61,984 nt of DNA from Muribaculaceae bacterium (lineage in GTDB: Bacteria > Bacteroidota > Bacteroidia > Bacteroidales > Muribaculaceae), in assembly GCA_022509105.1 (NCBI GenBank), contig JAFLTV010000003.1, positions 12,447-74,430 of the forward strand, in the 5' to 3' direction. This document shows, piece after piece, positions 35,690 through 45,382 of this stretch (the first letter of the stretch is position 1; every line of letters begins with the position of its first letter). A program made the translations under genes and the position numbers. The notes under the pieces were generated by a model, which made no database searches, was not told where the DNA came from, and saw nothing but the letters and a program-made list of their open reading frames with translations.

Positions 35690-38600
35690 ATGGATAATTC
35701 CGAAAAAAATATCCAAAAGAATCATGATTCCGAAATCCCTTATAAAAGGAAGAGGAATCCCTGGCTCACATTCCTAAAGGCTGTGTGTTGGACCATCGGA
35801 TGCCTTATTATTTTAATAGCTTTGGCTTTGTGGGGTGTGTCCTACTATTTTTCTCCACAACGGATTGCACGTCTCATTGAAGAAAAAAGTCCCGAATTTG
35901 TTGATGCCGATATCAAGATCGGAAGCCTCGACTACAAAATCTTCTCTTCTTATCCCTGGCTTGAATTCCGTGTCGATTCGCTGGAAGTGATAAGCCATTC
36001 CCTTAACAGTGTCACTCTCGAAGTTAAAAAATATCTCCCTCTGAATGTCGATTCTCTCCTTTCAATCACCCGGATCGAAGGAAAAATCAATGTCAAGAAA
36101 TTAATGCATGAAGAGATTGAATTAGGAGATATCCATGTTGTCACCCCGAAAGTAAATATGGTTATAGTGAGCGATTCTCTCAATAATTTTTCAATCATTC
36201 CCGAAGAGAAGAAGAAAAAGCTCAAAATGCCGAAAGATATAAAGATAGGAGAAATAATTATAGAGGCTCCTCTCGACTTTTCTTTCCTATATTTGCCCGA
36301 AGATATCGGGATGATGGCCCAAGTCAATGGTTTCCGTCTCTTCAATAAGGGGGATTATAATTATAGTTTTAACTTTGAGGGGGATATTTCCGGTCATTAC
36401 GGAAATTTTGCCACTCCTTCTCCCGTGCCTCTCTCTCTTAATGCCAACACAACATTGAAACTTCCTGAAATCTCCTTGAAACTTTCCGATCTTTCTTTGA
36501 AATTTGCAGATATAGGAATTGATTTGAAAGCAGATCTTTCAGCCGACAAAGATATGCTTGATCTAAAAGAGGCGTTTCTGGAGGTGAATTTCCCCGATTT
36601 ATTCGCGCTTACAAAACTAATGCCGGAGCAGTTGGCTAAAGAAATTCCGGTTCCAAAGGATCTTGCCGGTAATTTGCCGGTCTATTTATGTCTGAGATTG
36701 CTTGCTCCATATAGAGTGGATACAAATAAAGACCTAAGTCTTAAGCAGGAAAATCTTCCGGCTTTAAATGCTCAGGTGTTTGTTAAGGATGCCAATCTTT
36801 CTTTCTCCCCCAAGGGAGAAAAACCGGTAGTGGCTGATGATATTTTTCTGGAAGCTGAAGCTAATTTCCAGCCGCATGACAGTTCCGACACATGGCTTCG
36901 GATAGCAAACCTGCAATTGAACGGCGAGGGGATATCTTTGAACGCTAATGCACGGATAGGGAATCTAACAGGAGAATCCCAAGATGTGGAAGCAGACGTG
37001 AAATTCAAAAGCGTCCTTATGAAAACCCTCTCCTACCTAATGCCGTCAAGTCCTTACAAATTGTCGGGTGAACTTGACGGGGAGGTTTCTCTGTCAGCAA
37101 TGCTTGAAGAATTAGGAAAGAAGGGCTTGAAAGACATACTGATTGCTGGAAGCCTGAAATCTAATTCCTTGAATATTTCCTGTAAAGGCATTCCGGATTT
37201 GTCGATGACAAAACTCGCAACGGAATATAATGCGGCTTTCCCGACCTATCCCATGAACAACAATTATCAGGGGTCTAAAATAGACTTCGGATTTAATGTC
37301 GCAAATCTTAAAGCTGTTTCAGGGAAACAATCTTCTGTCGACATTTCCAAACTTTCTCTCAACCTTAATATCCATGATTCTGTAGCCGGAGGAATGTCGC
37401 CTGATGGCAGCCTCAAAGTCAATGTCGGCAATCTTGACTTGGTGGATAACTCCACAAAAGTGAATCTTCAAGGACTCAACCTAAAGGCGCGAGGCAATCT
37501 TGTCAGTTCCACGGCTTCTTCGGCTCCGCAATTCTCTTTGCCGTCTGATGCCGATTCCCGGTTGTTGGAAAATAAAATAGCCCATACTCCTTTGTATCTG
37601 GAATATGAAGGGGGAGGCATGTTGCAGTCTATGTTGAATCTTGTGAACCTGAATGCAGATGTGTCACTGGATCAAGGATCATTTTCCACTCCTTCATATC
37701 TCTATCCGTTTCAGATATCGGACGCCAATCTCTCTACAAATCTTAATCATTATAGCTTCGATGCAGGCCGCGTCGACATTGGGAGAAGTTCTTTTTCAAT
37801 AGCCGGAGTTGCCGATGGAATCGGAGATTTTCTCACAGCTTATTATCCTGTATTAATAAAAGCTGACGCCGATATCAATTTCACCAACGTTGATATCAAC
37901 CAGCTGGCATGGGGATATTATGGAGCATTGGTTCAACAAGGGGTAGACAGCGTCTTTTATATACCTGCCGTCAAACCATACTCAAAGGCTGATTCCCTTT
38001 GTGTGTTGATTCCTCGGAACATTCTTGCCAATATTCGTCTTCATTCTTCGAAAGCGGAATACATGCAATATCAATTCTCTCCTCTTTCCACCAACATTAT
38101 CTTGAAAGATGGAGTCGCAACTTTAAAGAGGCTTTCAATCGGCGCCCCCTATGCTGATGTAGCTGTAGACTGGACTTATTCCACGCGTGAAATAGATAAT
38201 ATTTTCATGGACCTGAAAGCGGATGTGGATCGTTTCAGTTTCGCTCCGTTCTACACGGTTTTCCCGCAGGTAGTTTCTAAGGCTCCTGAACTTGAAAATC
38301 TCTCCGGAGATATCTCGGCAAAAATCGACTGCAAATTCCTGATGTATCCTTCCATGTTTATGATGGCTCCTTCTCTTTCTGCAAAATTTGATATCAACGG
38401 ATCTGATTTCAATTTTGTCAGGAAAGGCAAGATAGAACGCATTACCCACCTCTTGCTGATTCATGGCGACGAACCTATCAAAATTGACAATTTCAATATA
38501 ACCGGCTTCTTCCACGACAATCTCCTGCAAGTCAATCCCTTCCATCTTAGCTTTGATGACTATCGGATTGGAATGGGAGGTATCAACAATATGAATGGGC

Positions 38601-38842
38601 AGATATATTACCATCTTGCGTTGGAAAAATCTCCTTTCCATCTTCCCTTTGGTGTGAATCTCGAGGGGGATATGAAGCATCCGGAAGTGAGACTTGGTGG
38701 CACCGGGTTTGATGACAATAAAGACACCAAAATCAGAGAAAATATCGAATGGGAACCCGACATCAACATCATGGCATACCTCAAAAACGGCTGGATGCAA
38801 TTTATAGAGATTGCCGCCAAATATGCCCGGTCTCATCAATAA
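35690..38842 (+). CDS. AsmA-family giant envelope protein
   Basis: The 1050-aa protein has one N-terminal membrane helix (residues ~28-52, LTFLKAVCWTIGCLIILIALALWG is the hydrophobic stretch, basic before it). A very long beta-rich periplasmic region follows, with the AsmA signature early (DADIKIGSLDYKIFSSYPWLEFRVDSLEV) and the AsmA_2-like C-terminal part (IDNFNITGFFHDNLLQVNPF). Such proteins are bridge-like lipid transporters related to TamB. It follows a peptidase-like lipoprotein by 11 nt and precedes the HAD-AroB fusion by 9 nt, so all three may be one transcript. Confidence 0.88.
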   Translation: MDNSEKNIQKNHDSEIPYKRKRNPWLTFLKAVCWTIGCLIILIALALWGVSYYFSPQRIARLIEEKSPEFVDADIKIGSLDYKIFSSYPWLEFRVDSLEVISHSLNSVTLEVKKYLPLNVDSLLSITRIEGKINVKKLMHEEIELGDIHVVTPKVNMVIVSDSLNNFSIIPEEKKKKLKMPKDIKIGEIIIEAPLDFSFLYLPEDIGMMAQVNGFRLFNKGDYNYSFNFEGDISGHYGNFATPSPVPLSLNANTTLKLPEISLKLSDLSLKFADIGIDLKADLSADKDMLDLKEAFLEVNFPDLFALTKLMPEQLAKEIPVPKDLAGNLPVYLCLRLLAPYRVDTNKDLSLKQENLPALNAQVFVKDANLSFSPKGEKPVVADDIFLEAEANFQPHDSSDTWLRIANLQLNGEGISLNANARIGNLTGESQDVEADVKFKSVLMKTLSYLMPSSPYKLSGELDGEVSLSAMLEELGKKGLKDILIAGSLKSNSLNISCKGIPDLSMTKLATEYNAAFPTYPMNNNYQGSKIDFGFNVANLKAVSGKQSSVDISKLSLNLNIHDSVAGGMSPDGSLKVNVGNLDLVDNSTKVNLQGLNLKARGNLVSSTASSAPQFSLPSDADSRLLENKIAHTPLYLEYEGGGMLQSMLNLVNLNADVSLDQGSFSTPSYLYPFQISDANLSTNLNHYSFDAGRVDIGRSSFSIAGVADGIGDFLTAYYPVLIKADADINFTNVDINQLAWGYYGALVQQGVDSVFYIPAVKPYSKADSLCVLIPRNILANIRLHSSKAEYMQYQFSPLSTNIILKDGVATLKRLSIGAPYADVAVDWTYSTREIDNIFMDLKADVDRFSFAPFYTVFPQVVSKAPELENLSGDISAKIDCKFLMYPSMFMMAPSLSAKFDINGSDFNFVRKGKIERITHLLLIHGDEPIKIDNFNITGFFHDNLLQVNPFHLSFDDYRIGMGGINNMNGQIYYHLALEKSPFHLPFGVNLEGDMKHPEVRLGGTGFDDNKDTKIRENIEWEPDINIMAYLKNGWMQFIEIAAKYARSHQ

Positions 38843-38851
38843 GATATATTA

Positions 38852-40561
38852 ATGGAAATGAACAATAAATTAGCGGCCCTTATCGATATGGATGGAGTCC
38901 TCTATGATTCCATGCCTTTTCACGCAAAAGCCTGGTATGATATGTTTACGGAATTCGGTCTGGTGACGGATCCTGACGAATATTATCTTTACGAAGGCAT
39001 GACCGGTGACGCTACAATCCAGAAACTCATCAAACGTGAACTGGGTCGCGATGCAACTGAAGAAGAAAAACGCAATCTCTACCGACGCAAGGCAGAACTT
39101 TTCGTAGGTGCCGGAGAAAAGAAAAAAATGCCGTTTGCCGACCAGATGCTTGAAGCCCTAAAAGAAGCCGGAATTAACACTGTTTTGGTGACCGGCTCTG
39201 CTCAAGGGAGCCTTTTAGAGAACCTCAATAAGGATTATCCGGGATTTTTCCCGAAAGAAAGGATGGTCACTGCTCTTGATGTTGAAAACGGAAAGCCTCA
39301 CCCCGAACCTTATTTGAAAGGCCTGCGAAAAGCAGGGGTGGATAAATCTCAGGCTTTTGTTATTGAAAACGCTCCCCTGGGAGTGAGAGCGGGGAAAGCT
39401 GCCGGACTTTTCACGATTGCAGTCACCACAGGACCTATTCCTCGTGAAGAATTTGTGAAAGAGGGTGCCGATCTGATTTTCTCCGATATGAAGTCTTTTG
39501 CCGAATGGCTTAAAAATAATCTTCCCTCAAATCCGGCAAAAAGACTCGACAGAGCGATTGCAAACCTTCATCCGGATAAAGTGCTGGTGGTGACAGATTC
39601 TAATGTCATGGAAAAAGTTATTCCACGCCTCTCAGATTCAAAAACAATAAATGACTCTGCAACTATCTCGATTTCTCCCGGTGAAAACGGGAAAAATATC
39701 CATACAATTATGGATATTTGGAAAAAACTTGAAGAGATCGGGGCCACACGCAGAAGCGTTGTAGTAAATGTGGGAGGCGGTATGGTTACAGACACCGGAG
39801 GCTTTGCGGCTGCGACTTTCAAACGTGGAATAAGAACCGTCAATTTTCCTACCACATTGTTAGGCGCCGTTGATGCTGCAACAGGGGGTAAGACCGGAAT
39901 TAACTTCGATGGTTTAAAAAATGAAATCGGGGCTTTCCATCTTCCTTCCGAAGTTATCATATCTTCCCTTCCACTTGCCACCCTGTCTGATTCAGAGCTG
40001 CTGTCAGGATATGCCGAGATGCTCAAGACGGGCCTGATTGCCGATGAGGCTCTTTATAAAGAACTTTCAGATGTGGAAGCTGTCTTGAACAACCCGGAAA
40101 TTTTGGAAAAAACCATGAAAAAATGTGTTGAAATCAAGGATATGGTGGTTGCTCAGGATCCTACAGAAAAAGGCCTCCGAAAAATTCTTAATTTCGGGCA
40201 CACTGCAGGCCATGCGTTTGAAAGCCTGTCATTCAAAAAAGGGAAGCCTATTCTCCATGGTTACGCAGTGGCCCATGGAATGTTGGTGGAACTTATCCTC
40301 AGCCGGATATTAAAAGGGTTCCCATCAGAAGAAGTCCGGATGTATGCCAATAATATCCTTAAACCTTTCTACGGCTCTATCGGCATTTCTTGTCAGGACA
40401 TTCCCGATTTGATCGGCATTATGGCCCATGACAAGAAGAACAGCACTCACGGACAACCTGATTTCACGCTGCTTGAGAAAATCAGCGAGCCGGTAGTGGG
40501 ATGCCATCCTCCATTAAATGAAATTGAGTCAGCCCTTGAAATCTACATCGATACAATATAA
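38852..40561 (+). CDS. aroB: Fusion of HAD phosphatase and 3-dehydroquinate synthase
   Basis: The 569-aa protein is a fusion. Residues ~1-220 are a HAD-IA hydrolase (beta-phosphoglucomutase branch): Asp12/Asp14 in LIDMDGVLYDS, the Thr/Ser motif VTGSAQGS, and NAPLGVRAGKAAG. Residues ~228-569 are 3-dehydroquinate synthase, the second shikimate-pathway step, with GGGMVTDTGGFAAATFKRG, TGGKTGINFDGLKNEIGAF, GYAEMLKTGLI and NFGHTAGHAFE all intact. The start could be Met1 or Met3. AroB is normally a ~350-aa single-domain enzyme. The fused HAD may act on a phosphorylated intermediate or related sugar phosphate, which is unknown. Confidence 0.92.
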   Translation: MEMNNKLAALIDMDGVLYDSMPFHAKAWYDMFTEFGLVTDPDEYYLYEGMTGDATIQKLIKRELGRDATEEEKRNLYRRKAELFVGAGEKKKMPFADQMLEALKEAGINTVLVTGSAQGSLLENLNKDYPGFFPKERMVTALDVENGKPHPEPYLKGLRKAGVDKSQAFVIENAPLGVRAGKAAGLFTIAVTTGPIPREEFVKEGADLIFSDMKSFAEWLKNNLPSNPAKRLDRAIANLHPDKVLVVTDSNVMEKVIPRLSDSKTINDSATISISPGENGKNIHTIMDIWKKLEEIGATRRSVVVNVGGGMVTDTGGFAAATFKRGIRTVNFPTTLLGAVDAATGGKTGINFDGLKNEIGAFHLPSEVIISSLPLATLSDSELLSGYAEMLKTGLIADEALYKELSDVEAVLNNPEILEKTMKKCVEIKDMVVAQDPTEKGLRKILNFGHTAGHAFESLSFKKGKPILHGYAVAHGMLVELILSRILKGFPSEEVRMYANNILKPFYGSIGISCQDIPDLIGIMAHDKKNSTHGQPDFTLLEKISEPVVGCHPPLNEIESALEIYIDTI

Positions 40562-40590
40562 GGATACGCCAAAATAATTAATTAGGCACA

Positions 40591-40619
40591 TCCTCTAAAG
40601 CTAAGCTTCCTCTAAAGCT
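40591..40619. repeat. Short direct repeat
   Basis: TCCTCTAAAGCT occurs twice, at 40591-40602 and 40608-40619, in the 66-nt gap between the convergent aroB fusion and GH31 genes. No function is apparent. It may be a small duplication. Confidence 0.5.
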
Positions 40620-40627
40620 GTGTGTTT

Positions 40628-42880
40628 TTAAAATTCTTTTATGTAAACTTTATCCCAATCTATCTCTGAAGTGTTCTGCGCCACCGGCACATGCTTGATG
40701 GAGCTTCCTTCCGGTACTAAGATGATTGCCTGCAGACCATCGGCCGGTGCGGAAATTTTTTGCCATCCTCCTGCATATTTCTGTCCTGTCTGGTAATCAA
40801 CCCAATTTGTTTTACCGGGCAAATACACCTCCCGGCTTGACGCCTCGGCTTCCAATAATGGCGCAACCATTATCTTGCTGCCGAACATATATTGATCGTC
40901 AATTTTCCAGGCACCCGGATCTTCAGGATATTCAACTAATAAGGCTCTGAACATAGGCCAACCGTTTGAACTTGACTCTTCGGCTTCCTCAATTATATAG
41001 GGCATTAATGAATATTTAAGTTCGGCCGCCTTGCGGAAATAGTCGACAAATTCAGGATTTTCAAACAACCAGGGTTCGGTAGGAGGCGCTCCGTGAGCAC
41101 GTGAATGAGATGTCAGGAAACCCATCGGCAGCCAACGCCTGTAGAGCTCTTCGGGAGTATCGGTAACAAATCCACCTATGTCATGGCTCCAGAACGGAAA
41201 TCCTGAAAGGCCTAATGATAAGCCTGCATGTATCGTGCCTTCCATTCCAGCTGAAGTGGTGGCGGCATCTCCGCCCCAATGCACCGGATAACGTTGCGAA
41301 CCGGCCCACGCCGAACGTGCCCAGATGATATTTTCTCCGCTCTTCTCTCTCGTGATGTCGGAAACAGCTTTGTTATATCTCAAAGGATAAAGGTTATGCT
41401 CCTGCCAACCTGTCTTTCCATTATGATATACTCCGTTTACGGGGGCGCCCTCTCCGAAGTCTACCTTTATCGCTCCAACCCCCATCTCTATCAGATTTCC
41501 GATTTTATCCTGATACCATTCCACAGTCTCCGGATTAGTGAAATCAAGAACTACATCTTCATAGGGTAAACTTCCGTTGCCGTTGTGCACATATAAACCT
41601 TTCTCTATTAATTCGGGGAAATATCTATTACCCGGCACAAAATAAGGCAACTGCCACAAGCTTATATGAAATCCATCTTTCTTCAGGTCATTGATCATTT
41701 TCTTAGGATTCTTGAATCTCTCTTTAGAGAATTCATAGTCACACTCCCAATCAACATCAAACCATCCTGTGTCAAAGTGTATCACGTCGCTTGGAATCTT
41801 GTTTTCTCTAAGTTTTGAGGCCACTTCCCTTCCCTCCTCTTCAGTGAAGTAACTTATGCGGCTCATCCATGTGCCGAAGCTCCATAACGGGGGCATGTCG
41901 GGCCGTCCGGTCAAGGCTGTGTATTCGGATAATATCTGTTTCGGACTTCCGAAGATGATGAAGAAGTCCATATCCTCGTCATTCATATAGATCTTGTTCG
42001 CTCCGATATATGATTGTCCGATATCCAGAGTGGCCGGTTCGGAGGTATGCATGAAAATACCATATCCCCGGTTGCTGAAGAAAAACGGTATCGGCTTATA
42101 CATGTCAGGAGTCTCCGGACCCTGAGGGTCGGTTACAAACAGATTTACTTTCTGACCCACCTTGTTCAATCCTGAGGGAGATTCTCCAAGTCCAAAGATT
42201 CTTTCATTCGGTCTTATGGAAAACACAGGATTGATAGACCGCGAGTTGTCAGAACCCCTCTTGATGAAACTGAAAGGACTTATTTTCACCTGCGTGCTGT
42301 CATTATCAAGCCAGGCTCTTGTTCTGGTCAGTTCCTTTCCATCTTTATCTTTCACTATTATTCTCCAGGGATCCGCTTTTATTGTCACGCTTCCCTCTTT
42401 CGAGACATAAGAGACATCACCGTTTGCTTCGCGGCTCACTTTCCATCCGTCTCTGTTTTCAAGAGGCGTTTTCACCAGCATCAACGACGAATCACGGTTC
42501 ACATAATATGGCGCGGTATGCACCTGTATCCTTATCGTGTTTTCATTTATCGGAGTTATTGAAAAGTCTAATTCCGGATCTTGGGGATAAGCTGTGTCAG
42601 GAAAATCAAGAGATTTCAAAGGCTGAAGCAAGAATGTGTTGGTGTTAAAAGCCTGACGCGGCATCAACTGATGGCGCTTCCATAATATTTTCCCTTTTCC
42701 GGTATTTATGTCGAAAGATGACAGAGAATCTGCCAGAAAATAAGTGTTAGACAGGTCGGTGAAATCCGCGCTCATGTCTTTTGGCATCGACAGCAAATAG
42801 GAGTGATTGTTGACGGTGGTCACCTCTGCCAAAACCGGCATGGCTATTCCGTAAATTAACGACAATAATATTTTTTTCAT
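40628..42880 (-). CDS. GH31 alpha-glycosidase, alpha-xylosidase type
   Basis: The 750-aa exported enzyme (signal peptide MKKILLSLIYGIAMPVLA) belongs to glycoside hydrolase family 31. The nucleophile is Asp474 in KVDFGE and the acid/base is Asp538 in the WGGD motif, 64 residues later. The close match to KTDFGE of E. coli YicI argues for alpha-xylosidase rather than alpha-glucosidase. Its location beside xylB, xylA and xylE agrees with release of xylose from xylosylated oligosaccharides in the periplasm. The start at 42880 is chosen for the signal peptide, and a promoter-like element lies just upstream. Confidence 0.92.
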   Translation of the reverse strand: MKKILLSLIYGIAMPVLAEVTTVNNHSYLLSMPKDMSADFTDLSNTYFLADSLSSFDINTGKGKILWKRHQLMPRQAFNTNTFLLQPLKSLDFPDTAYPQDPELDFSITPINENTIRIQVHTAPYYVNRDSSLMLVKTPLENRDGWKVSREANGDVSYVSKEGSVTIKADPWRIIVKDKDGKELTRTRAWLDNDSTQVKISPFSFIKRGSDNSRSINPVFSIRPNERIFGLGESPSGLNKVGQKVNLFVTDPQGPETPDMYKPIPFFFSNRGYGIFMHTSEPATLDIGQSYIGANKIYMNDEDMDFFIIFGSPKQILSEYTALTGRPDMPPLWSFGTWMSRISYFTEEEGREVASKLRENKIPSDVIHFDTGWFDVDWECDYEFSKERFKNPKKMINDLKKDGFHISLWQLPYFVPGNRYFPELIEKGLYVHNGNGSLPYEDVVLDFTNPETVEWYQDKIGNLIEMGVGAIKVDFGEGAPVNGVYHNGKTGWQEHNLYPLRYNKAVSDITREKSGENIIWARSAWAGSQRYPVHWGGDAATTSAGMEGTIHAGLSLGLSGFPFWSHDIGGFVTDTPEELYRRWLPMGFLTSHSRAHGAPPTEPWLFENPEFVDYFRKAAELKYSLMPYIIEEAEESSSNGWPMFRALLVEYPEDPGAWKIDDQYMFGSKIMVAPLLEAEASSREVYLPGKTNWVDYQTGQKYAGGWQKISAPADGLQAIILVPEGSSIKHVPVAQNTSEIDWDKVYIKEF

Positions 42881-42904
42881 TATCCGAATTTTAGGTATCC
42901 GACA

Positions 42905-42936
42905 CAAAATTAAGAAATTTTGGAAGAAGTTTTAAA
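42905..42936 (-). promoter_or_regulatory. Promoter for the GH31 gene
   Basis: On the minus strand TTTA (42936-42933), 20 nt, then TAATTTTG (42912-42905). The -33 element differs from consensus by one base. The -7 element ends 25 nt before the GH31 ATG. Confidence 0.6.
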
Positions 42937-42958
42937 CCTAAACATAAAGAATTATGAT

Positions 42959-42966
42959 TATCTTTG
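42959..42966 (+). promoter_or_regulatory. -7 element for the xylose cluster
   Basis: TATCTTTG matches TAnnTTTG and lies 20 nt before the esterase-like start codon at 42986. No good TTTG is present 20 nt upstream, so it may be regulated or weak. It is divergent from the GH31 promoter, separated by about 45 nt. Confidence 0.45.
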
Positions 42967-42985
42967 CTTTTATTAAATTTCTATT

Positions 42986-43792
42986 ATGAATTTCAGAAAG
43001 ATTTCTCCCTTATTGGTTCTACTGTTTATCATGTTCTCCGGTTTTGTCTTACACTCTGAAGTCAATGGCGTGAGATTCTGCGACACCGATGCCGAATTTT
43101 TTAAAGCTCCCGGAGAAGGAGCTGATTCCAAGACGGTTATCATTCTGCCGGGTGGAGGCTATCAGGGTCATGCCATGGACCATGAAGGTTATGACTGGAT
43201 TCCATTTTTCCATAGGCAGGGTGTAAATGTGGTAGTTCTCAAATATAATCTGCCTAACGGAAATCCCGACCTGCCGCTGACAGATGTTGAAACAACTCTC
43301 CTTTCCCTTAAAGAAAAAGCAGGGCAACTGGATATTAATCCCGATAAAATAGGAATCATGGGATTTTCCGCCGGTGGCCATCTGGCTTCCACTTATGCCA
43401 CCCATACTACAGGTGAGAGTCAGCCGGCTTTTCAGATCCTTTTCTATCCTGTAATCTCCTTTGATCCCGCCTATGTTCATGAAGGAAGCCGAGACAATCT
43501 GCTCGGAGATGTTCAGAACGACCAGATTCTTGAATTCTATTCAAATGAAAAACAGGTAAAAAAAGACACCCCCCCGGCTATCCTATTCCATTCCGATGAC
43601 GATGGTTTCGTGCCTCGCGAGAATTCAGTATTATACTACCTTTCTCTGAATAAAGCAGGAGTGCCGGCAGCTCTTCATATCTATCCGGTTGGCGGCCATG
43701 GATGGGGATTCCGAGAGTCTTTCCCTTACCATGACGTCATGCTTGAAGAATTGGCAGTTTGGTTGAAAAATCTTGAGCTTCCACAAAAGTGA
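42986..43792 (+). CDS. Exported alpha/beta-hydrolase, acetyl-xylan-esterase-like
   Basis: The 268-aa exported protein (signal peptide to about residue 25) has an alpha/beta-hydrolase fold. An oxyanion-type PGGGYQG follows the first strand, the nucleophile elbow is GFSAGGH with Ser128, and a late acidic DDDGFVPREN and GGHGWGF supply the Asp and His. This branch includes bacterial acetyl-xylan esterases. Its position between the GH31 xylosidase and xylB supports removal of acyl groups from xylo-oligosaccharides. The specificity is inference. Confidence 0.82.
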   Translation: MNFRKISPLLVLLFIMFSGFVLHSEVNGVRFCDTDAEFFKAPGEGADSKTVIILPGGGYQGHAMDHEGYDWIPFFHRQGVNVVVLKYNLPNGNPDLPLTDVETTLLSLKEKAGQLDINPDKIGIMGFSAGGHLASTYATHTTGESQPAFQILFYPVISFDPAYVHEGSRDNLLGDVQNDQILEFYSNEKQVKKDTPPAILFHSDDDGFVPRENSVLYYLSLNKAGVPAALHIYPVGGHGWGFRESFPYHDVMLEELAVWLKNLELPQK

Positions 43793-43817
43793 TTAGCTCT
43801 GTTAAAAATTTAATTTT

Positions 43818-45311
43818 ATGTATCTTTTAGGTTTAGATGTCGGAAGCTCTTCAGTGAAAGCCTCTTTGGTGAATGTTGACAATGGCGAGATTGCCGCTTC
43901 TGATTTTTTCCCGAAAACCGAGGCTCCCATCATTTCCGTGAAGACCGGCTGGAGCGAGCAAGAGCCGGAAATGTGGTGGGACAATATGAAGCTCGCGATT
44001 TCAAAGGTTATGCAGGATGCCGGAGCCCGTCATGATCAGATTTCGGCTATAGGAATTTCTTATCAGATGCATGGCCTCGTATGTGTAGATAAAGACCACA
44101 ATGTGCTCAGGCCTGCCATCATTTGGTGTGACTCCCGGGCTGTCCCCTATGGAGAAAGAGCCTGCAAGGAGATTGGAGAAGATATATGTCTTTCTCATCT
44201 CTTGAATTCTCCCGGCAATTTCACAGCTTCAAAATTGGCATGGGTTAAAGAAAACGAGCCCGAAATCTTCGAAAAGATCTATAAATTCATGCTGCCGGGC
44301 GACTATATCGCCATGCGTCTCAGCGGAGAGATCAACACCACGATCGAGGGTCTGTCGGAATGTATGCTCTGGGATTACAAAAACAAGCAACCCGCCAAAT
44401 TCCTTCTCGATTATTTCGGCATTGTTGAGTCTCTGATTCCGGAATTGACACCCACTTTTGGCGTGCAAGGTCTTGTATCCGCTGAAGCGGCACGTGAATT
44501 AGGCATTAAAGAAGGCACGCCAATAACTTATCGCGCCGGCGACCAACCTAACAACGCCCTATCGCTCAATGTTTTTAATCCCGGTGAAATCGCTTCTACT
44601 GCCGGCACAAGCGGAGTGGTCTACGGCATTTCCGGAAAAGTGGAATACGACCCCAAAAGCCGTGTCAACACTTTCGCACATGTAAACTACACTCCCGATC
44701 TCACTCGCCTTGGAATCATGGCTTGCATCAACGGCACAGGTATCCTTAATGCCTGGATGAGAAGAACCGTTGCTCCGGAGGGTATGTCGTATGCTGAAAT
44801 GAACGATATAATGGAAAGTGTGCCGGTAGGTTCGGACGGTGTTTCTATAATACCTTTCGGTAATGGCGCCGAACGCCTTCTTCAGAACCGAGAAATCGGG
44901 TGTTCGTTCCATGGCATAAACTTCAACAATCACAATAAAGCCACCCTTATGCGCGCCGCCCAGGAAGGCATTGTTTTCTCTTTCTGCTATGGCATGGATA
45001 TAATGAAAGATATGGGAATGGAACTCCATAAGATTCATGCCGGCAAAGCCAACATGTTTCTTTCGGATATTTTCAGAACCACGCTTGCTTCCACAAGCGG
45101 AGCCGTCATAGAACTTTATGAAACCGACGGAGCGGCGGGAGCGGCCAAAGGAGCAGGATTGGGATGCGGCATTTATAAAAACAACGACGAAGCGTTTGCG
45201 TCTTTGAAGAAGCTGGCAGTGGTCGAACCAGACCTTAAGAATCAACAGGATTACCTGGAAGCTTATTCACGTTGGAAATCTATCCTGGTTGGATTGCTCC
45301 AAAACAATTAA
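43818..45311 (+). CDS. xylB: Xylulokinase
   Basis: XylB phosphorylates D-xylulose to xylulose-5-phosphate for the pentose-phosphate pathway. The 497-aa FGGY-family protein has the N-terminal phosphate loop LGLDVGSSSVK, the substrate segment YQMHGLV, catalytic Asp242 in YRAGDQPNNA and the ATP-binding TAGTSGVV and GKANMFLSDIFR stretches. The FGGY-family kinase could in principle use another ketose, but the adjacent xylA fixes the assignment. It starts 25 nt after the esterase-like gene. Confidence 0.95.
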   Translation: MYLLGLDVGSSSVKASLVNVDNGEIAASDFFPKTEAPIISVKTGWSEQEPEMWWDNMKLAISKVMQDAGARHDQISAIGISYQMHGLVCVDKDHNVLRPAIIWCDSRAVPYGERACKEIGEDICLSHLLNSPGNFTASKLAWVKENEPEIFEKIYKFMLPGDYIAMRLSGEINTTIEGLSECMLWDYKNKQPAKFLLDYFGIVESLIPELTPTFGVQGLVSAEAARELGIKEGTPITYRAGDQPNNALSLNVFNPGEIASTAGTSGVVYGISGKVEYDPKSRVNTFAHVNYTPDLTRLGIMACINGTGILNAWMRRTVAPEGMSYAEMNDIMESVPVGSDGVSIIPFGNGAERLLQNREIGCSFHGINFNNHNKATLMRAAQEGIVFSFCYGMDIMKDMGMELHKIHAGKANMFLSDIFRTTLASTSGAVIELYETDGAAGAAKGAGLGCGIYKNNDEAFASLKKLAVVEPDLKNQQDYLEAYSRWKSILVGLLQNN

Positions 45312-45312
45312 C

Positions 45313-45337
45313 TCGCGATAGATTCTGTCTAATCGTG
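45313..45337 (+). promoter_or_regulatory. Imperfect hairpin between xylB and xylA
   Basis: CGCGAT-AGA pairs with TCT-AATCGTG (one bulge, one G-T pair) around a 5-nt loop in the 71-nt intergenic gap. No T run follows, so it may be an RNA-stability or partial-termination element rather than a full terminator. Confidence 0.35.
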
Positions 45338-45382
45338 ACAATTATCTGATAAATCTTTAAAACTTAAATAATAATTTAATCA

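Noticed and set aside
42905..42966. A catabolite-control (cre/CRP-type) site between GH31 and the esterase
   Set aside because: I looked for a palindrome between the divergent promoters and found none that is convincing.
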